Source of the DNA: Stenotrophomonas maltophilia | Lineage (GTDB): Bacteria > Pseudomonadota > Gammaproteobacteria > Xanthomonadales > Xanthomonadaceae | Assembly (NCBI GenBank): GCA_900113425.1 | Contig: FOZF01000001.1 | Coordinates: forward strand, 846,358-910,357 | Length of the DNA stretch: 64,000 bases | Direction of reading: 5' to 3' | Position numbers and translations under genes: made by a program | Part shown: positions 26,356 through 33,406 of the stretch, one piece after another | How the letters are laid out: each line of letters starts with the position of its first letter | Numbering within the stretch: the first letter of the stretch is position 1 | Notes under the pieces: generated by a model | Databases searched by the model: none | Told to the model about the DNA's origin: nothing | Seen by the model: only the letters and a program-made list of their open reading frames with translations

Positions 26356-26600
26356 GTGCCGCACCGATGACGGCCCTCAGTCCCCTGCCCACGCTTGCGC
26401 GCGGTCGCTATCGCCATTTCAAGGGCGGCGAGTATGAAGTGATCGACATCGTGCGCAGCAGCGAGACACTGCAGCCGATGGTGCTGTACCGCGCCCTGTA
26501 TGGCGAAGGCGGATTGTGGGTGCGGCCCTATGCCATGTTCATCGAACAGGTATCGGGTGCACTCGGCCCGCAGCCTCGTTTCGCACGTATCGACGACTGA
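26352..26600 (+). CDS. DUF1653 domain protein
   Basis: 82 residues. GRYRHFKGGEYEVIDIVRSSETLQPMVLYRALYG is the DUF1653 signature region (an SH3-like small domain), with WVRPYAMFIE downstream. The start codon overlaps the preceding lipoprotein stop. The molecular role of DUF1653 proteins is not known. Confidence 0.85.
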   Translation: MSAAPMTALSPLPTLARGRYRHFKGGEYEVIDIVRSSETLQPMVLYRALYGEGGLWVRPYAMFIEQVSGALGPQPRFARIDD

Positions 26601-26655
26601 AGGCTGTGCGTCTCGCGTGGCAGCACACCTGCGCGCGCTGCCACGCGGTCAGCCA

Positions 26656-26829
26656 CTAGCTGACCTTCTTCGCGACGGTCATGCCCAGCAGGAACAGCAC
26701 CACGGCAATGATGATGCCGGCCCAGAACAGGAACTTGGCGATACCCACCGCGGCACCGGCGATGCCGCCGAAGCCGAGCACGCCGGCGATCACACCGATG
26801 ATGGCGAAGATGATGGCCCACTTGATCAT
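26656..26829 (-). CDS. DUF1328 small membrane protein
   Basis: 57 residues, [16 protein letters not shown]... with two transmembrane helices separated by a Gly-rich turn (GFGGIAGAA) and a short basic tail ending KKVS. This is the DUF1328/YtjA family, commonly induced under envelope or osmotic stress. It is convergent with the DUF1653 gene. Confidence 0.88.
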   Translation of the reverse strand: MIKWAIIFAIIGVIAGVLGFGGIAGAAVGIAKFLFWAGIIIAVVLFLLGMTVAKKVS

Positions 26830-26935
26830 GTCGATCCTTTCCCCACAGGGACTGAAAACAGTGCGATCAGCCTAGGCCGCAGCCGATGCCAGCCTCGTGA
26901 GGGAGCCGCGCGTGCGGCGTGAAGCCGCGTACCGG

Positions 26936-27577
26936 TCAACGGGGCCGGAAGCGCAGCAGGGCCACCGCGAACGCCAGGAACACGCTGCCCACCAGCCGCT
27001 CGAACCAGCGCCGGGCGAACGGCCGGCCGAGCCAACGGCGCAGGCCATGGCCACCGGCGGCATACATCACGTACCAGAACAGCTCGCAGCTGGCGAAGGT
27101 TGCCACCAGTACGCTGTACTGCACGGCCTGACCCCGCGCAGGATCGACGAACTGCGGCAGGAACGCGGTGGCGAACAGCAGCAGCTTGGGATTGCTCAGG
27201 CCCACCAGCAGGCCACCGCGGAATACCGCCCAGGCTCCGTCCGCTGGCAGCACCGTCGCCGGGGCGTCAACGTCCACCGGTGCTGCCGGCCGGCTGCTGT
27301 CGCGCCACGCTTTCAGGCCCAGCCAGGCCAGGTAGGCCACGCCCAGATAGCGCAGCACTTCAAACAGCATGGGGGAGGAGTGCAGCAGCGCGCTCAACCC
27401 GGCGGCGGAGGCCGCCAGCACCGCCAGCATGGCCAGCAGGCAGCCGGCCATGGCCGGGAGGCTGGCGCGGAATCCCAGGCCGACGCTGCGCCCGAGGATG
27501 TGCAGCATGTTCGGTCCAGGGGTGCCACACAGCACGAAGACCGTAGCCAGGAACCACCACCAGGTCTGGAGGGACAT
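26936..27577 (-). CDS. LysE/RhtB-family amino-acid exporter
   Basis: 213 residues from ATG 27577 with about six hydrophobic segments. The N-terminal GTPGPNMLHILGRS motif and NPKLLLFATAFLPQFV are diagnostic for RhtB-type exporters. Substrate is probably a neutral amino acid or a derivative. It is divergent from the racemase gene (about 200 bp apart), which may hint at amino-acid metabolism. Confidence 0.9.
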   Translation of the reverse strand: MSLQTWWWFLATVFVLCGTPGPNMLHILGRSVGLGFRASLPAMAGCLLAMLAVLAASAAGLSALLHSSPMLFEVLRYLGVAYLAWLGLKAWRDSSRPAAPVDVDAPATVLPADGAWAVFRGGLLVGLSNPKLLLFATAFLPQFVDPARGQAVQYSVLVATFASCELFWYVMYAAGGHGLRRWLGRPFARRWFERLVGSVFLAFAVALLRFRPR

Positions 27578-27779
27578 TCGACCATCCACGAAAGAGAACC
27601 GTCCCAGCATAGGCGGCCGCCCACCGCGGCGTCACATACAGCGCGATGCCGATGCGACGGTTACAGGCGGCCGCGATCTGCAGGCCCGCCCGGCAGACGT
27701 ACCGATGCGCCTGCCAGCGGTCGCGGCGACATCGCTGCCCGCCTGTGCTGCAATGGCGCCTCCCCACCTGGAGCGGCAC

Positions 27780-28475
27780 ATGAAGACCCTGGGCCTGATC
27801 GGCGGCATGAGCTGGGAGAGTTCGGCGCAGTACTATCGCCTCATCAACGAAGAGGTGCGCCGTCGCCTGGGGGCCGCGCACTCGGCGCAACTGCTGATGT
27901 GGTCGGTGGATTTCGCTCCGATCAAGCAGTTGCAGCACGACGGCGACTGGGATGCGCTTGCGCGGCACATGGTGGATGCGGCAGAGCGGCTGCAGGCGGG
28001 TGGCGCCGATGTGCTGCTGATCTGCACCAACACGATGCACGCGCTCACCGCGCAGATCGAAGCAGCCTGCCCGCTGCCGCTGCTGCACATCGCCGACCCG
28101 ACTGCCACCGCCATCGTGGCGGCCGGTTGGCGCAGGGTGGGCCTGCTCGGTACCGCTTTCACCATGGAGCAGGACTTCTACCGGGGACGCCTTGCCGGAC
28201 GCTTCGGGCTGGAAGTGCTGGTACCCGACGCCGAAGATCGCCAGCAGGTCCACGACATCATCTACCAGGAGCTGATCGCCGGCGTGGTCAGCGATCGCTC
28301 GCGACAGGTCTACGCAGACGTGATCGCGCGGCTGGTGGCGCGTGGTGTCGAAGCGATCATTCTCGGCTGTACCGAAATCATGCTGCTGGTACGCCCGGAA
28401 GACAGTGCGGTGCCGCTGTTCGACACCACCACCCTGCACGCCCTGGCAGCGGTTGACGCTGCGCTGGCGGGATAG
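27780..28475 (+). CDS. Aspartate/glutamate racemase family protein
   Basis: 231 residues from ATG 27780. LGLIGGMSWESSAQYY is the N-terminal signature. The two catalytic cysteines of PLP-independent racemases are present in LLICTNTMH (near 82-90) and ILGCTEIMLL (near 196-205), so it should be an active two-base racemase, probably on aspartate (YgeA-like). An upstream extension of the frame has no start with a ribosome binding site. Confidence 0.9.
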   Translation: MKTLGLIGGMSWESSAQYYRLINEEVRRRLGAAHSAQLLMWSVDFAPIKQLQHDGDWDALARHMVDAAERLQAGGADVLLICTNTMHALTAQIEAACPLPLLHIADPTATAIVAAGWRRVGLLGTAFTMEQDFYRGRLAGRFGLEVLVPDAEDRQQVHDIIYQELIAGVVSDRSRQVYADVIARLVARGVEAIILGCTEIMLLVRPEDSAVPLFDTTTLHALAAVDAALAG

Positions 28476-28494
28476 ACGGCCGGCGTGGACGCGA

Positions 28495-28890
28495 TCAGTC
28501 CGCCCCCTGCAGTTCCAGCGCCGTGACCAGCCAATCCACTACCGCCTGCGAGTCGCACAGGAAGAAGATCGCATCCCCGGACCGGGCCTCGGTCAACAAC
28601 CGATAGACCGTGATCGCCACCGCCGACTGGTTGGCGATGAACACTTCGGGGCTGCGCGGCCCCTCGTTGTGCCGGGAAACGGCCTGCAATGCGCGCCGCG
28701 CGGCCACCGTTGCGGCCGGGTCGGCACTGCGGGTCAACTCGGGCCCACGCAGGCCCCAGCTGACAAAAACGTGCTTGCCCTTGAACGTGGTGTCCAGGAC
28801 CTGCACCTCGGCGGCACCTGCCTCAGCCGAGCGATGAATGACGGTACTGCTGATCAACGCAACCCCCTGTGGTCGTCGTGGTCCGCGCAT
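28495..28890 (-). CDS. Hypothetical protein
   Basis: 131 residues from ATG 28890, which has GGAGGT close upstream. A TTG at 28857 would give 120 residues with better spacing to an AGGGGG. The sequence is mixed alpha/beta (VQVLDTTFKGKHVFVSWGL; GDAIFFLCDSQAVVDWLVTAL) with no motif I recognise. It is the last chromosomal gene before the tRNA-Pro element and convergent with the racemase gene. Confidence 0.65.
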   Translation of the reverse strand: MRGPRRPQGVALISSTVIHRSAEAGAAEVQVLDTTFKGKHVFVSWGLRGPELTRSADPAATVAARRALQAVSRHNEGPRSPEVFIANQSAVAITVYRLLTEARSGDAIFFLCDSQAVVDWLVTALELQGAD

Positions 28891-29061
28891 CCACCTCCAC
28901 GGACCCGCTGCACGCCCGTGACCGCAGCCACATGCTGCGCCAGCGGACGCGGAAGAGAGACGGAAGGAGAAGCCGATGCGATCGGATGTGCAGCGATGAT
29001 ACGGGATGTCGGTCACGCATGGGCTGGCGTATACGGCCGCATCGCCCATCGGTTCACCCAC

Positions 29062-29089
29062 AAAAAAGCCCACGCATTGCTGCGCGGGC
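29062..29089 (-). terminator. Original terminator of tRNA-Pro (left of the element)
   Basis: On the minus strand GCCCGCGCA, GCAA, TGCGTGGGC, then TTTTTT. It follows the duplicated tRNA 3' end at 29107-29154. In the uninterrupted chromosome it would directly follow tRNA-Pro, which supports an insertion to its right. Confidence 0.7.
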
Positions 29090-29106
29090 CTTCTGTTCCA
29101 TCACAG

Positions 29107-29154
29107 TGGTCGGGACGGCCGGATTCGAACCGACGACCCTCTGCCCCCCAGGCA
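29107..29154 (-). repeat. attL: 48-bp duplicate of the tRNA-Pro 3' end
   Basis: Identical to 33491-33538, the anticodon-arm-to-CCA part of tRNA-Pro(GGG). Identity stops at 29155, where the 5' half of a tRNA would be expected, so this is a fragment. It marks the distal end of an integrated element. Confidence 0.9.
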
Positions 29155-29256
29155 TCGTTACTGTCCGGCGCATCTCGTTGATCGGGAAGGAATCTGCGTC
29201 AGAACGACGCTTCCAAAAAGTGCCGATTGCGACAACTGAAATCAATCACTTACGAG

Positions 29257-29267
29257 CCAATAGGGTG
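29257..29267 (+). promoter_or_regulatory. Candidate integrase arm site near attL
   Basis: CCAATAGGGTG, matching the 11-bp tandem repeat units at 33402-33434 (GCCATAGGGTG, GCCATAAGGTG, GCAATAGGGTG) and in the same orientation. It is 103 bp inside the left repeat. Confidence 0.45.
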
Positions 29268-29280
29268 CAGCTGTCCGGGC

Positions 29281-29814
29281 CTAAACGCCACGCCGCAGCT
29301 GCTGCAGCGCCGCCCTCACCCGCGCCTTCTGAGGATCCCTCGCCCTGGGCTTGGTCTCCGCCGGCGGCTTGCGCGGCTCCAGCGCTTCCTTGATCCGTGT
29401 CAGATCCAGCGCCCCAGACTCAGCCAGGCGCCGCGCCTGTTGCTGCTGCTCACGCGTAGGCGGCAGGCCGAGCAGTGGCGACGGCAGTTGGAACCGCGTG
29501 CTGTCGGTCAGACGGGCGACAGCCTCGCGCAAAGGCAGCTCAGGATAGAGCCTGGCCGCGCACCAGCGCTCGGCGTACCGCTTCGCCTGCCGGGTGCTCG
29601 CCGCGCGCACTTCCTTCACCTGCCACATCTTCTGGCCTTCCATCCACAGGCGCACGCCGACACCACCATCGGGGACAACGCTGGCCGTTTCCCGGCCGTT
29701 GTACCAGAGCGCCCAGCGCTCACCGGTCTGGACCCAGCCGGACGGGCGTAGGGTGGTGCGGAAACCTTGGTGGACGTACGAAGGAAGCATGGCCGGGAGG
29801 ATACGGACCCACAT
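29281..29814 (-). CDS. Hypothetical protein of the element
   Basis: 177 residues from ATG 29814, or 169 from ATG 29790; neither has a good ribosome binding site. It is Arg/Gln/Ala-rich, with a Trp-containing N-terminal part (WVQTGERWALWYNGRE; GVGVRLWMEGQKMWQVKEV) and a helical basic C-terminus. I do not recognise a domain. Proteins with this kind of N-terminal part occur in xanthomonad prophages and islands, which is impression rather than proof. Confidence 0.55.
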   Translation of the reverse strand: MWVRILPAMLPSYVHQGFRTTLRPSGWVQTGERWALWYNGRETASVVPDGGVGVRLWMEGQKMWQVKEVRAASTRQAKRYAERWCAARLYPELPLREAVARLTDSTRFQLPSPLLGLPPTREQQQQARRLAESGALDLTRIKEALEPRKPPAETKPRARDPQKARVRAALQQLRRGV

Positions 29815-29913
29815 CTCAGAGGCTGCGACTTCCCGGCCCGATCTAGCAGTCGCGGCCGGTTTGATGAACTGTTCACAGCGCCATGCAAGACTGGCCGTAC
29901 TTGGCTCTTCTCC

Positions 29914-29932
29914 GGTGCAAATCCTTTGCCCC
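29914..29932 (+). ncRNA. Leader hairpin of zinc-ribbon gene 1
   Basis: GG, T, GCAAA, loop TCC, TTTGC, C, CC. It lies about 30 nt upstream of ATG 29961, within a 45-bp block (cttggctc...) repeated upstream of the paralog. Compared with the second copy, one stem pair is A-T here and G-C there. Confidence 0.4.
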
Positions 29933-29960
29933 CGTGTCCAGCCCCCGACCGGCATTGGAC

Positions 29961-30245
29961 ATGCATCCTCCCCGAGCTTTCAGGATCCACGCGGTCCAAC
30001 CGATCTTCACTCGAGGCGGCGTAGTGGATCGACTCCATTCGCTCGACGCCACGTGCGCCGCCTGCGCAACGCTATCAAGACTGGTTAGCGGCATCGGATG
30101 TCGCCATGGCCAGGGCGGAACCCTGTTGACATGCCCGACCTGTGGCGCTCTGGCTCTCATGGACGAGCTGGAGATATGGAACCACTGGCTCGATATGCGT
30201 CGGCGAGATCGCTTGCTCTCGCGATTCACCAGCCACGCCCACTAA
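29961..30245 (+). CDS. Zinc-ribbon-like small protein 1 (paralog of 30414-30713)
   Basis: 94 residues from ATG 29961. Two Cys pairs, TCAACA (CAAC) near 33-36 and LTCPTCGAL (CPTC) near 59-62, predict a Cys4 zinc ribbon. The tail WNHWLDMRRRDRLLS is basic. It aligns along its whole length with the product of 30414-30713, including AFRI, SR, LTCPxC and HWxxxxRxDRxL. Function unknown; candidate nucleic-acid binder. An upstream in-frame start at 29883 is disfavoured because the shared leader is non-coding in the paralog. Confidence 0.6.
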   Translation: MHPPRAFRIHAVQPIFTRGGVVDRLHSLDATCAACATLSRLVSGIGCRHGQGGTLLTCPTCGALALMDELEIWNHWLDMRRRDRLLSRFTSHAH

Positions 30246-30363
30246 TGGCGATCTCAACGCAGCCTGAAGCTGCATGTGACGAGCCGCTTCGCTGCAAAAG
30301 AATTTGTGAGGTCTGAATTCTTAACAATTCATGATGTATGGTTGACACTCTTGGCTCCTCTCC

Positions 30364-30383
30364 GGCGCGAAATCCTTCGCCCC
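30364..30383 (+). ncRNA. Leader hairpin of zinc-ribbon gene 2
   Basis: GG, C, GCGAA, loop ATCC, TTCGC, C, CC. It is the counterpart of 29914-29932, with a compensatory A-T to G-C change in the stem and the same C-rich 3' flank, ending about 30 nt before ATG 30414. Confidence 0.4.
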
Positions 30384-30413
30384 CGTGTCTAGCCCCTCAC
30401 AGGCAAGACACAC

Positions 30414-30713
30414 ATGACCTCCTCTGCTGCCTTTCGGATCCTTCGGATCCGCCCTCTGCTGCATCTCAACGGCACGATCGAGCGTGTCGAATCAATCCAA
30501 TCCAAATGCAACACTTGCGGAGACGAGTCCCGAATGTCACGCGGATGCGGACTTTTGGATGTGGAAGAAGGAGTCCAGCTCACCTGCCCAGCCTGCAATG
30601 CCCAAGGACTTCTGAGCGACGGCCAAGCTTGGACCCACTGGCGTGAGCAGATGAGGCAAGACCGGATTCTCGCCCTCGCCGGGCTTGAGCCGAAAGATCT
30701 AGATCTTCCCTAG
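30414..30713 (+). CDS. Zinc-ribbon-like small protein 2 (paralog of 29961-30245)
   Basis: 99 residues from ATG 30414. Cys pairs CNTC near 32-35 and CPAC near 58-61 match those of paralog 1. The region LTCPACNAQGLLSDGQAWTH and MRQDRILAL align with it. The start-to-start distance to paralog 1 is 453 bp, and the repeated unit includes the leader hairpin. The 3' end overlaps the convergent Ntn-like gene by 15 bp. Confidence 0.6.
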   Translation: MTSSAAFRILRIRPLLHLNGTIERVESIQSKCNTCGDESRMSRGCGLLDVEEGVQLTCPACNAQGLLSDGQAWTHWREQMRQDRILALAGLEPKDLDLP

Positions 30714-31313
30714 ATCCTTGACCACTGCCTGCCCCTGCTGCAGGAATCCGATCAATAGACGGCCGCCGGCCACCCGTCGGCCCTCCCGCTCATTGAGGTA
30801 GCTCGCCTGCAGCCGCCCGGCGGCCAGCAACTCGGCCTGGGCCATGCTCGGCGGCACTGTCTTCAGGGGCTCCCCCGGCGACGCCAGTTGGCCAGTTATG
30901 GGCTGCACGCGTGCCGGTTGCCCACTACCGCTCTTCGAATACGCCGTGGCGATCATCCTTCCCTGCTGTGGAGACCAGCCACCCAGGACGATCTCGGTTC
31001 CCAATTGCTCGATCGGCAGGCCAGCCTCGGCCACAGCCTTTTCGTAGTTCGGCCACAGCTGGTCAATCGCAGAGCCGAGTTCCGCGCTCAACCGTCCCAC
31101 CGTGAACTCGGCGCGGAAGCTCGCCTGCAGGGCCAGCTCGTAGATCCGGAGGAAGAACTGGGCGGATCCTCGGGTGGCCAGCAGGAGGTTGTGCTGGGGG
31201 ATCAAAAGCATCTTGGCGCCCGCCGAATGGGCGCCGGTCAGCGCGTCCTCGGCGAGCGTATCGACGGCAATGACCATCTGCTCGCGACTGAGCAAGACGT
31301 TGAGGATGCTCAT
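30699..31313 (-). CDS. Possible Ntn-hydrolase-like phage-type protein
   Basis: 204 residues from ATG 31313. The N-terminus (MSILNVLLSREQMVIAVDTL; AKMLLIPQHNLLLATRGS) has the strand-strand-helix rhythm of proteasome-like Ntn folds, as seen in some phage proteins. There is no exposed Thr/Ser/Cys nucleophile at position 2 after Met other than Ser2, so activity is uncertain. The middle (LGGWSPQQGRMIATAYSKSG) is similar in style to phage-encoded homologs. The assignment is from pattern memory and tentative. Confidence 0.5.
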   Translation of the reverse strand: MSILNVLLSREQMVIAVDTLAEDALTGAHSAGAKMLLIPQHNLLLATRGSAQFFLRIYELALQASFRAEFTVGRLSAELGSAIDQLWPNYEKAVAEAGLPIEQLGTEIVLGGWSPQQGRMIATAYSKSGSGQPARVQPITGQLASPGEPLKTVPPSMAQAELLAAGRLQASYLNEREGRRVAGGRLLIGFLQQGQAVVKDLGKI

Positions 31314-31408
31314 AGGGTCATCCGATGGCGTTACAAGGAACTATCGCGGGAAGCCGCGCCCACCTGCAAGACTTTCAGTAGTCCTGCTGGCCGGTCCGCC
31401 TACCTGGG

Positions 31409-31579
31409 CTACTCAGAGGACTCTCCGCCACGATGGAGGCGTGATATGCGCCAGCCACCATGCGACTTGAAGTAGCCGGTGTCCCCAGTAAGCGAGTATC
31501 TGAGCCCCACCCACGCCGAGGTAAGGACTGGTGTGTGCCAGCCGCGTGCCTTCTGATAGGCGTAGCGAAACGCCTCCAT
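31409..31579 (-). CDS. Small protein of 56 residues, coupled to the 42-residue membrane gene
   Basis: ATG 31579 overlaps the stop of the preceding frame (TGATG). MEAFRYAYQKARGW..., with Trp- and Tyr-rich beta-like centre (SAWVGLRYSLTGDTGYF). No known motif. The overlap is the best argument that it is real. It precedes the Ntn-like gene by 95 bp on the same strand. Confidence 0.4.
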   Translation of the reverse strand: MEAFRYAYQKARGWHTPVLTSAWVGLRYSLTGDTGYFKSHGGWRISRLHRGGESSE

Positions 31580-31707
31580 CACCGAAGACTCAGTCGTCGG
31601 GTGCGGCGGATAGCCAGGGCTTTCCACCCCCAAACGATTCCATGGACGAGAGCAAGCAACGCGCCCGCGGCCAATGCCGGGCTGGCAAGGGAGATGAGCA
31701 GATTCAC
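31579..31707 (-). CDS. Small single-pass membrane protein (42 residues)
   Basis: GTG start at 31707 with AGGA about 8 nt upstream. Sequence VNLLISLASPALAAGALLAL continues into VHGIVWGWKALA and a strongly basic tail (RRTRRLSLR), so one transmembrane helix with an inside-positive end is predicted. It is coupled by TGATG overlap to the 56-residue gene. The role may be phage-like (holin-type or tail accessory) but this is a guess. Confidence 0.4.
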   Translation of the reverse strand: MNLLISLASPALAAGALLALVHGIVWGWKALAIRRTRRLSLR

Positions 31708-31917
31708 GGCGGCAGTCCTACAAGCCCGTGGGGGAGTGAGCACAGCCGAACGCCCGGGCATTGAGCGCCTAGCAGTCCCCCTACCGCTCTGCTCCAAAAA
31801 TCGCCGGAACTCCGTGAGGAAGGCGTGAACATTTCGGTGTAGGTGTAGACGCACGCACCATCCGGCTGGGTGACCCCTACACGCCCCAGGCACGGCAGGT
31901 CGGTCTACCGTCCGGCC

Positions 31918-32964
31918 ATGTGCGGCCGATTCGTCCAGCTCCCCGTCGTCAACTTCGGCCAGGCCGAGCTGGCTGACCTTGCCCCGGGCCTGGCCGAGAT
32001 CCAGCCCAGCTACAACCTCGCCCCGACGCAGCGGGCGTCGGTGATCCTCGACCGCGGCGAAGGCCGGCAGGTCACCCGGCTGGCCGATGCGATTGTCGTG
32101 TTCCGCCGCGATGACGTGCCGGGCAGGAAGTGGGCCCCGAAGACGGCCGAGGTCTACGAAAGCGTGATCCGACGCATCGAGGCCGGGCTGGGTTCGAAGG
32201 CAGTCGCCGACGTGACGGTGAAGGTCTGCGCCACCTTCATCCGCGAAGTGACCGAATCCGACCGAGCGCGCCAACAGTTCCGGCTGGTGCTGGGCTGGAT
32301 CCTGGCCTGCGCCGTGGAGGAAGGCTGGATAGATACCAACCCCGCGCTGGCGACTCGCCGGTTCCAGCACGAACGGAAGCGCGTGCGCCTGACCCTCGAC
32401 GTATACCGGGCCATATGGGACCAGGCCGCACCCTGGCTGCGCAACGCCATGGACCTGTCGCTGGTGACGCTCCTGCGCCGCGAGGACGTGGTGACGGTGA
32501 AGTTCGCCGACGTGCGCGACGGCCACCTGTGGGTGGTGCCGTCTAAAACCGAGGGCTCGACGAACGTTCGACTACAGATTGCCGTCGCCGGGCCGCTGCT
32601 TGACCTGCTGGCCAGGTGCCGCGATGACGTGGTTTCGCCGTTCGTGATCCACCGGCTGCCAGAGAAGGCCAGACCAAGCGACAAGCGGGCCAGGGACCGA
32701 GCGCACCACACGCAGGTGCTGCCCGAGCAGCTGTCACGTGCGTTCGCAAAGGCGCGCGATGCTGCGGGCGTGGGTGGCGATGCGCCGCCAACCTTCCATG
32801 AGATCCGCAGCTTGGGCGGTGCGCTGCTGCGCGAAGCGGGCTGGACCACTGAGCAGATCCAAACCCTGATGGGGCACGGGAACGCGTCGATGACGGAGCA
32901 TTACCTGGGCGGCCATGAGGCACCATGGACTCCGGTGGATCTGGCGATCAAGCCTGGGCGCTGA
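31918..32964 (+). CDS. SRAP N-terminal fragment fused to tyrosine recombinase (element integrase)
   Basis: 348 residues from ATG 31918. Residues 1-55 match the N-terminus of SRAP/HMCES (YedK) proteins: MCGRFVQ with Cys2 and SYNLAPTQ with Asn33. The following SRAP parts (WGLxPxW, catalytic Glu and His) are missing. From about residue 56 the sequence becomes a phage-type integrase: core-binding helices (WAPKTAEVYESVIRRI near 72-87) and a complete catalytic set, Arg187, Lys210, His294, Arg297, His320 and Tyr329. The arm-binding domain expected before the core is absent, replaced by the SRAP piece. A start at 31870 is possible but lacks SRAP logic, since Cys2 must be N-terminal. It overlaps the ART-like gene tail by 17 bp. 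Confidence 0.85.
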   Translation: MCGRFVQLPVVNFGQAELADLAPGLAEIQPSYNLAPTQRASVILDRGEGRQVTRLADAIVVFRRDDVPGRKWAPKTAEVYESVIRRIEAGLGSKAVADVTVKVCATFIREVTESDRARQQFRLVLGWILACAVEEGWIDTNPALATRRFQHERKRVRLTLDVYRAIWDQAAPWLRNAMDLSLVTLLRREDVVTVKFADVRDGHLWVVPSKTEGSTNVRLQIAVAGPLLDLLARCRDDVVSPFVIHRLPEKARPSDKRARDRAHHTQVLPEQLSRAFAKARDAAGVGGDAPPTFHEIRSLGGALLREAGWTTEQIQTLMGHGNASMTEHYLGGHEAPWTPVDLAIKPGR

Positions 32965-33406
32965 CGTGCCTGCCACGGGAATCGACTTCGTACTTGCGCA
33001 CGACAACTTCGGGGGGAATGTCGCCTCCGCCGGGTGCGGAAAGCGAAACCTCCCGCTCGTCCGCCCATTCAACATCCTCGCCATCCCAGGCAAGAATGCC
33101 GTGCTTTTGGAGCAGAGCCTCATCTACGACGTACACCACCCCCGGCTCACTGAAGTTCGAAGTGGCGAACCGGTGCGCTTCGATAGCGTCCCGGGTAAAG
33201 GACACGACACTGCCGCCATACAGTCCCGACTCCAGCCGATGCGCACGTGCTGCGTTCTCGAACGTCTCGCCGAGCGTGATTGTGCCGTCGCACAGGAACT
33301 TTCCATCCGCAAGAATTGCGACTTTCGGCGCACTGCCATGCGGCTTTATCCGACCGCCGTTATCGTCATCAATCGCCTTGGAAACGCCTCGATATAGCAA
33401 TGCCAT
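32948..33406 (-). CDS. Probable ADP-ribosyltransferase-fold protein
   Basis: 152 residues from ATG 33406. The three conserved features of R-S-E class ADP-ribosyltransferases can be placed in order: LYRGV with Arg6; VVSFT with Ser69 and Thr71, followed by helix RDAIEAHRFA; and ADEREVSL with Glu117-x-Glu119. GVVYVVDEALLQKHGI and IPPEVVVRKYEV match small bacterial ART-like families. No antitoxin-like partner is next to it. Its start overlaps the first of three 11-bp repeats. The fold call is inference from motifs; the target is unknown. Confidence 0.6.
   Translation of the reverse strand: MALLYRGVSKAIDDDNGGRIKPHGSAPKVAILADGKFLCDGTITLGETFENAARAHRLESGLYGGSVVSFTRDAIEAHRFATSNFSEPGVVYVVDEALLQKHGILAWDGEDVEWADEREVSLSAPGGGDIPPEVVVRKYEVDSRGRHVSAQA

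Noticed and set aside
29107..29154. A second tRNA-Pro gene
   Set aside because: Only the 3' 48 bp of the tRNA match; the 5' half (D-arm and acceptor strand) is missing, so it is an attachment-site fragment.
29896..30414. Retron msr/msd or other reverse-transcriptase system from the repeated leader hairpins
   Set aside because: No reverse transcriptase gene in the element, and the hairpins are short leaders in front of small zinc-ribbon genes.
31918..32090. Complete SRAP/HMCES gene
   Set aside because: Only about 55 residues match. The WGL-P-W segment and the catalytic Glu and His are missing, so the frame is a fusion, not an intact SRAP gene.
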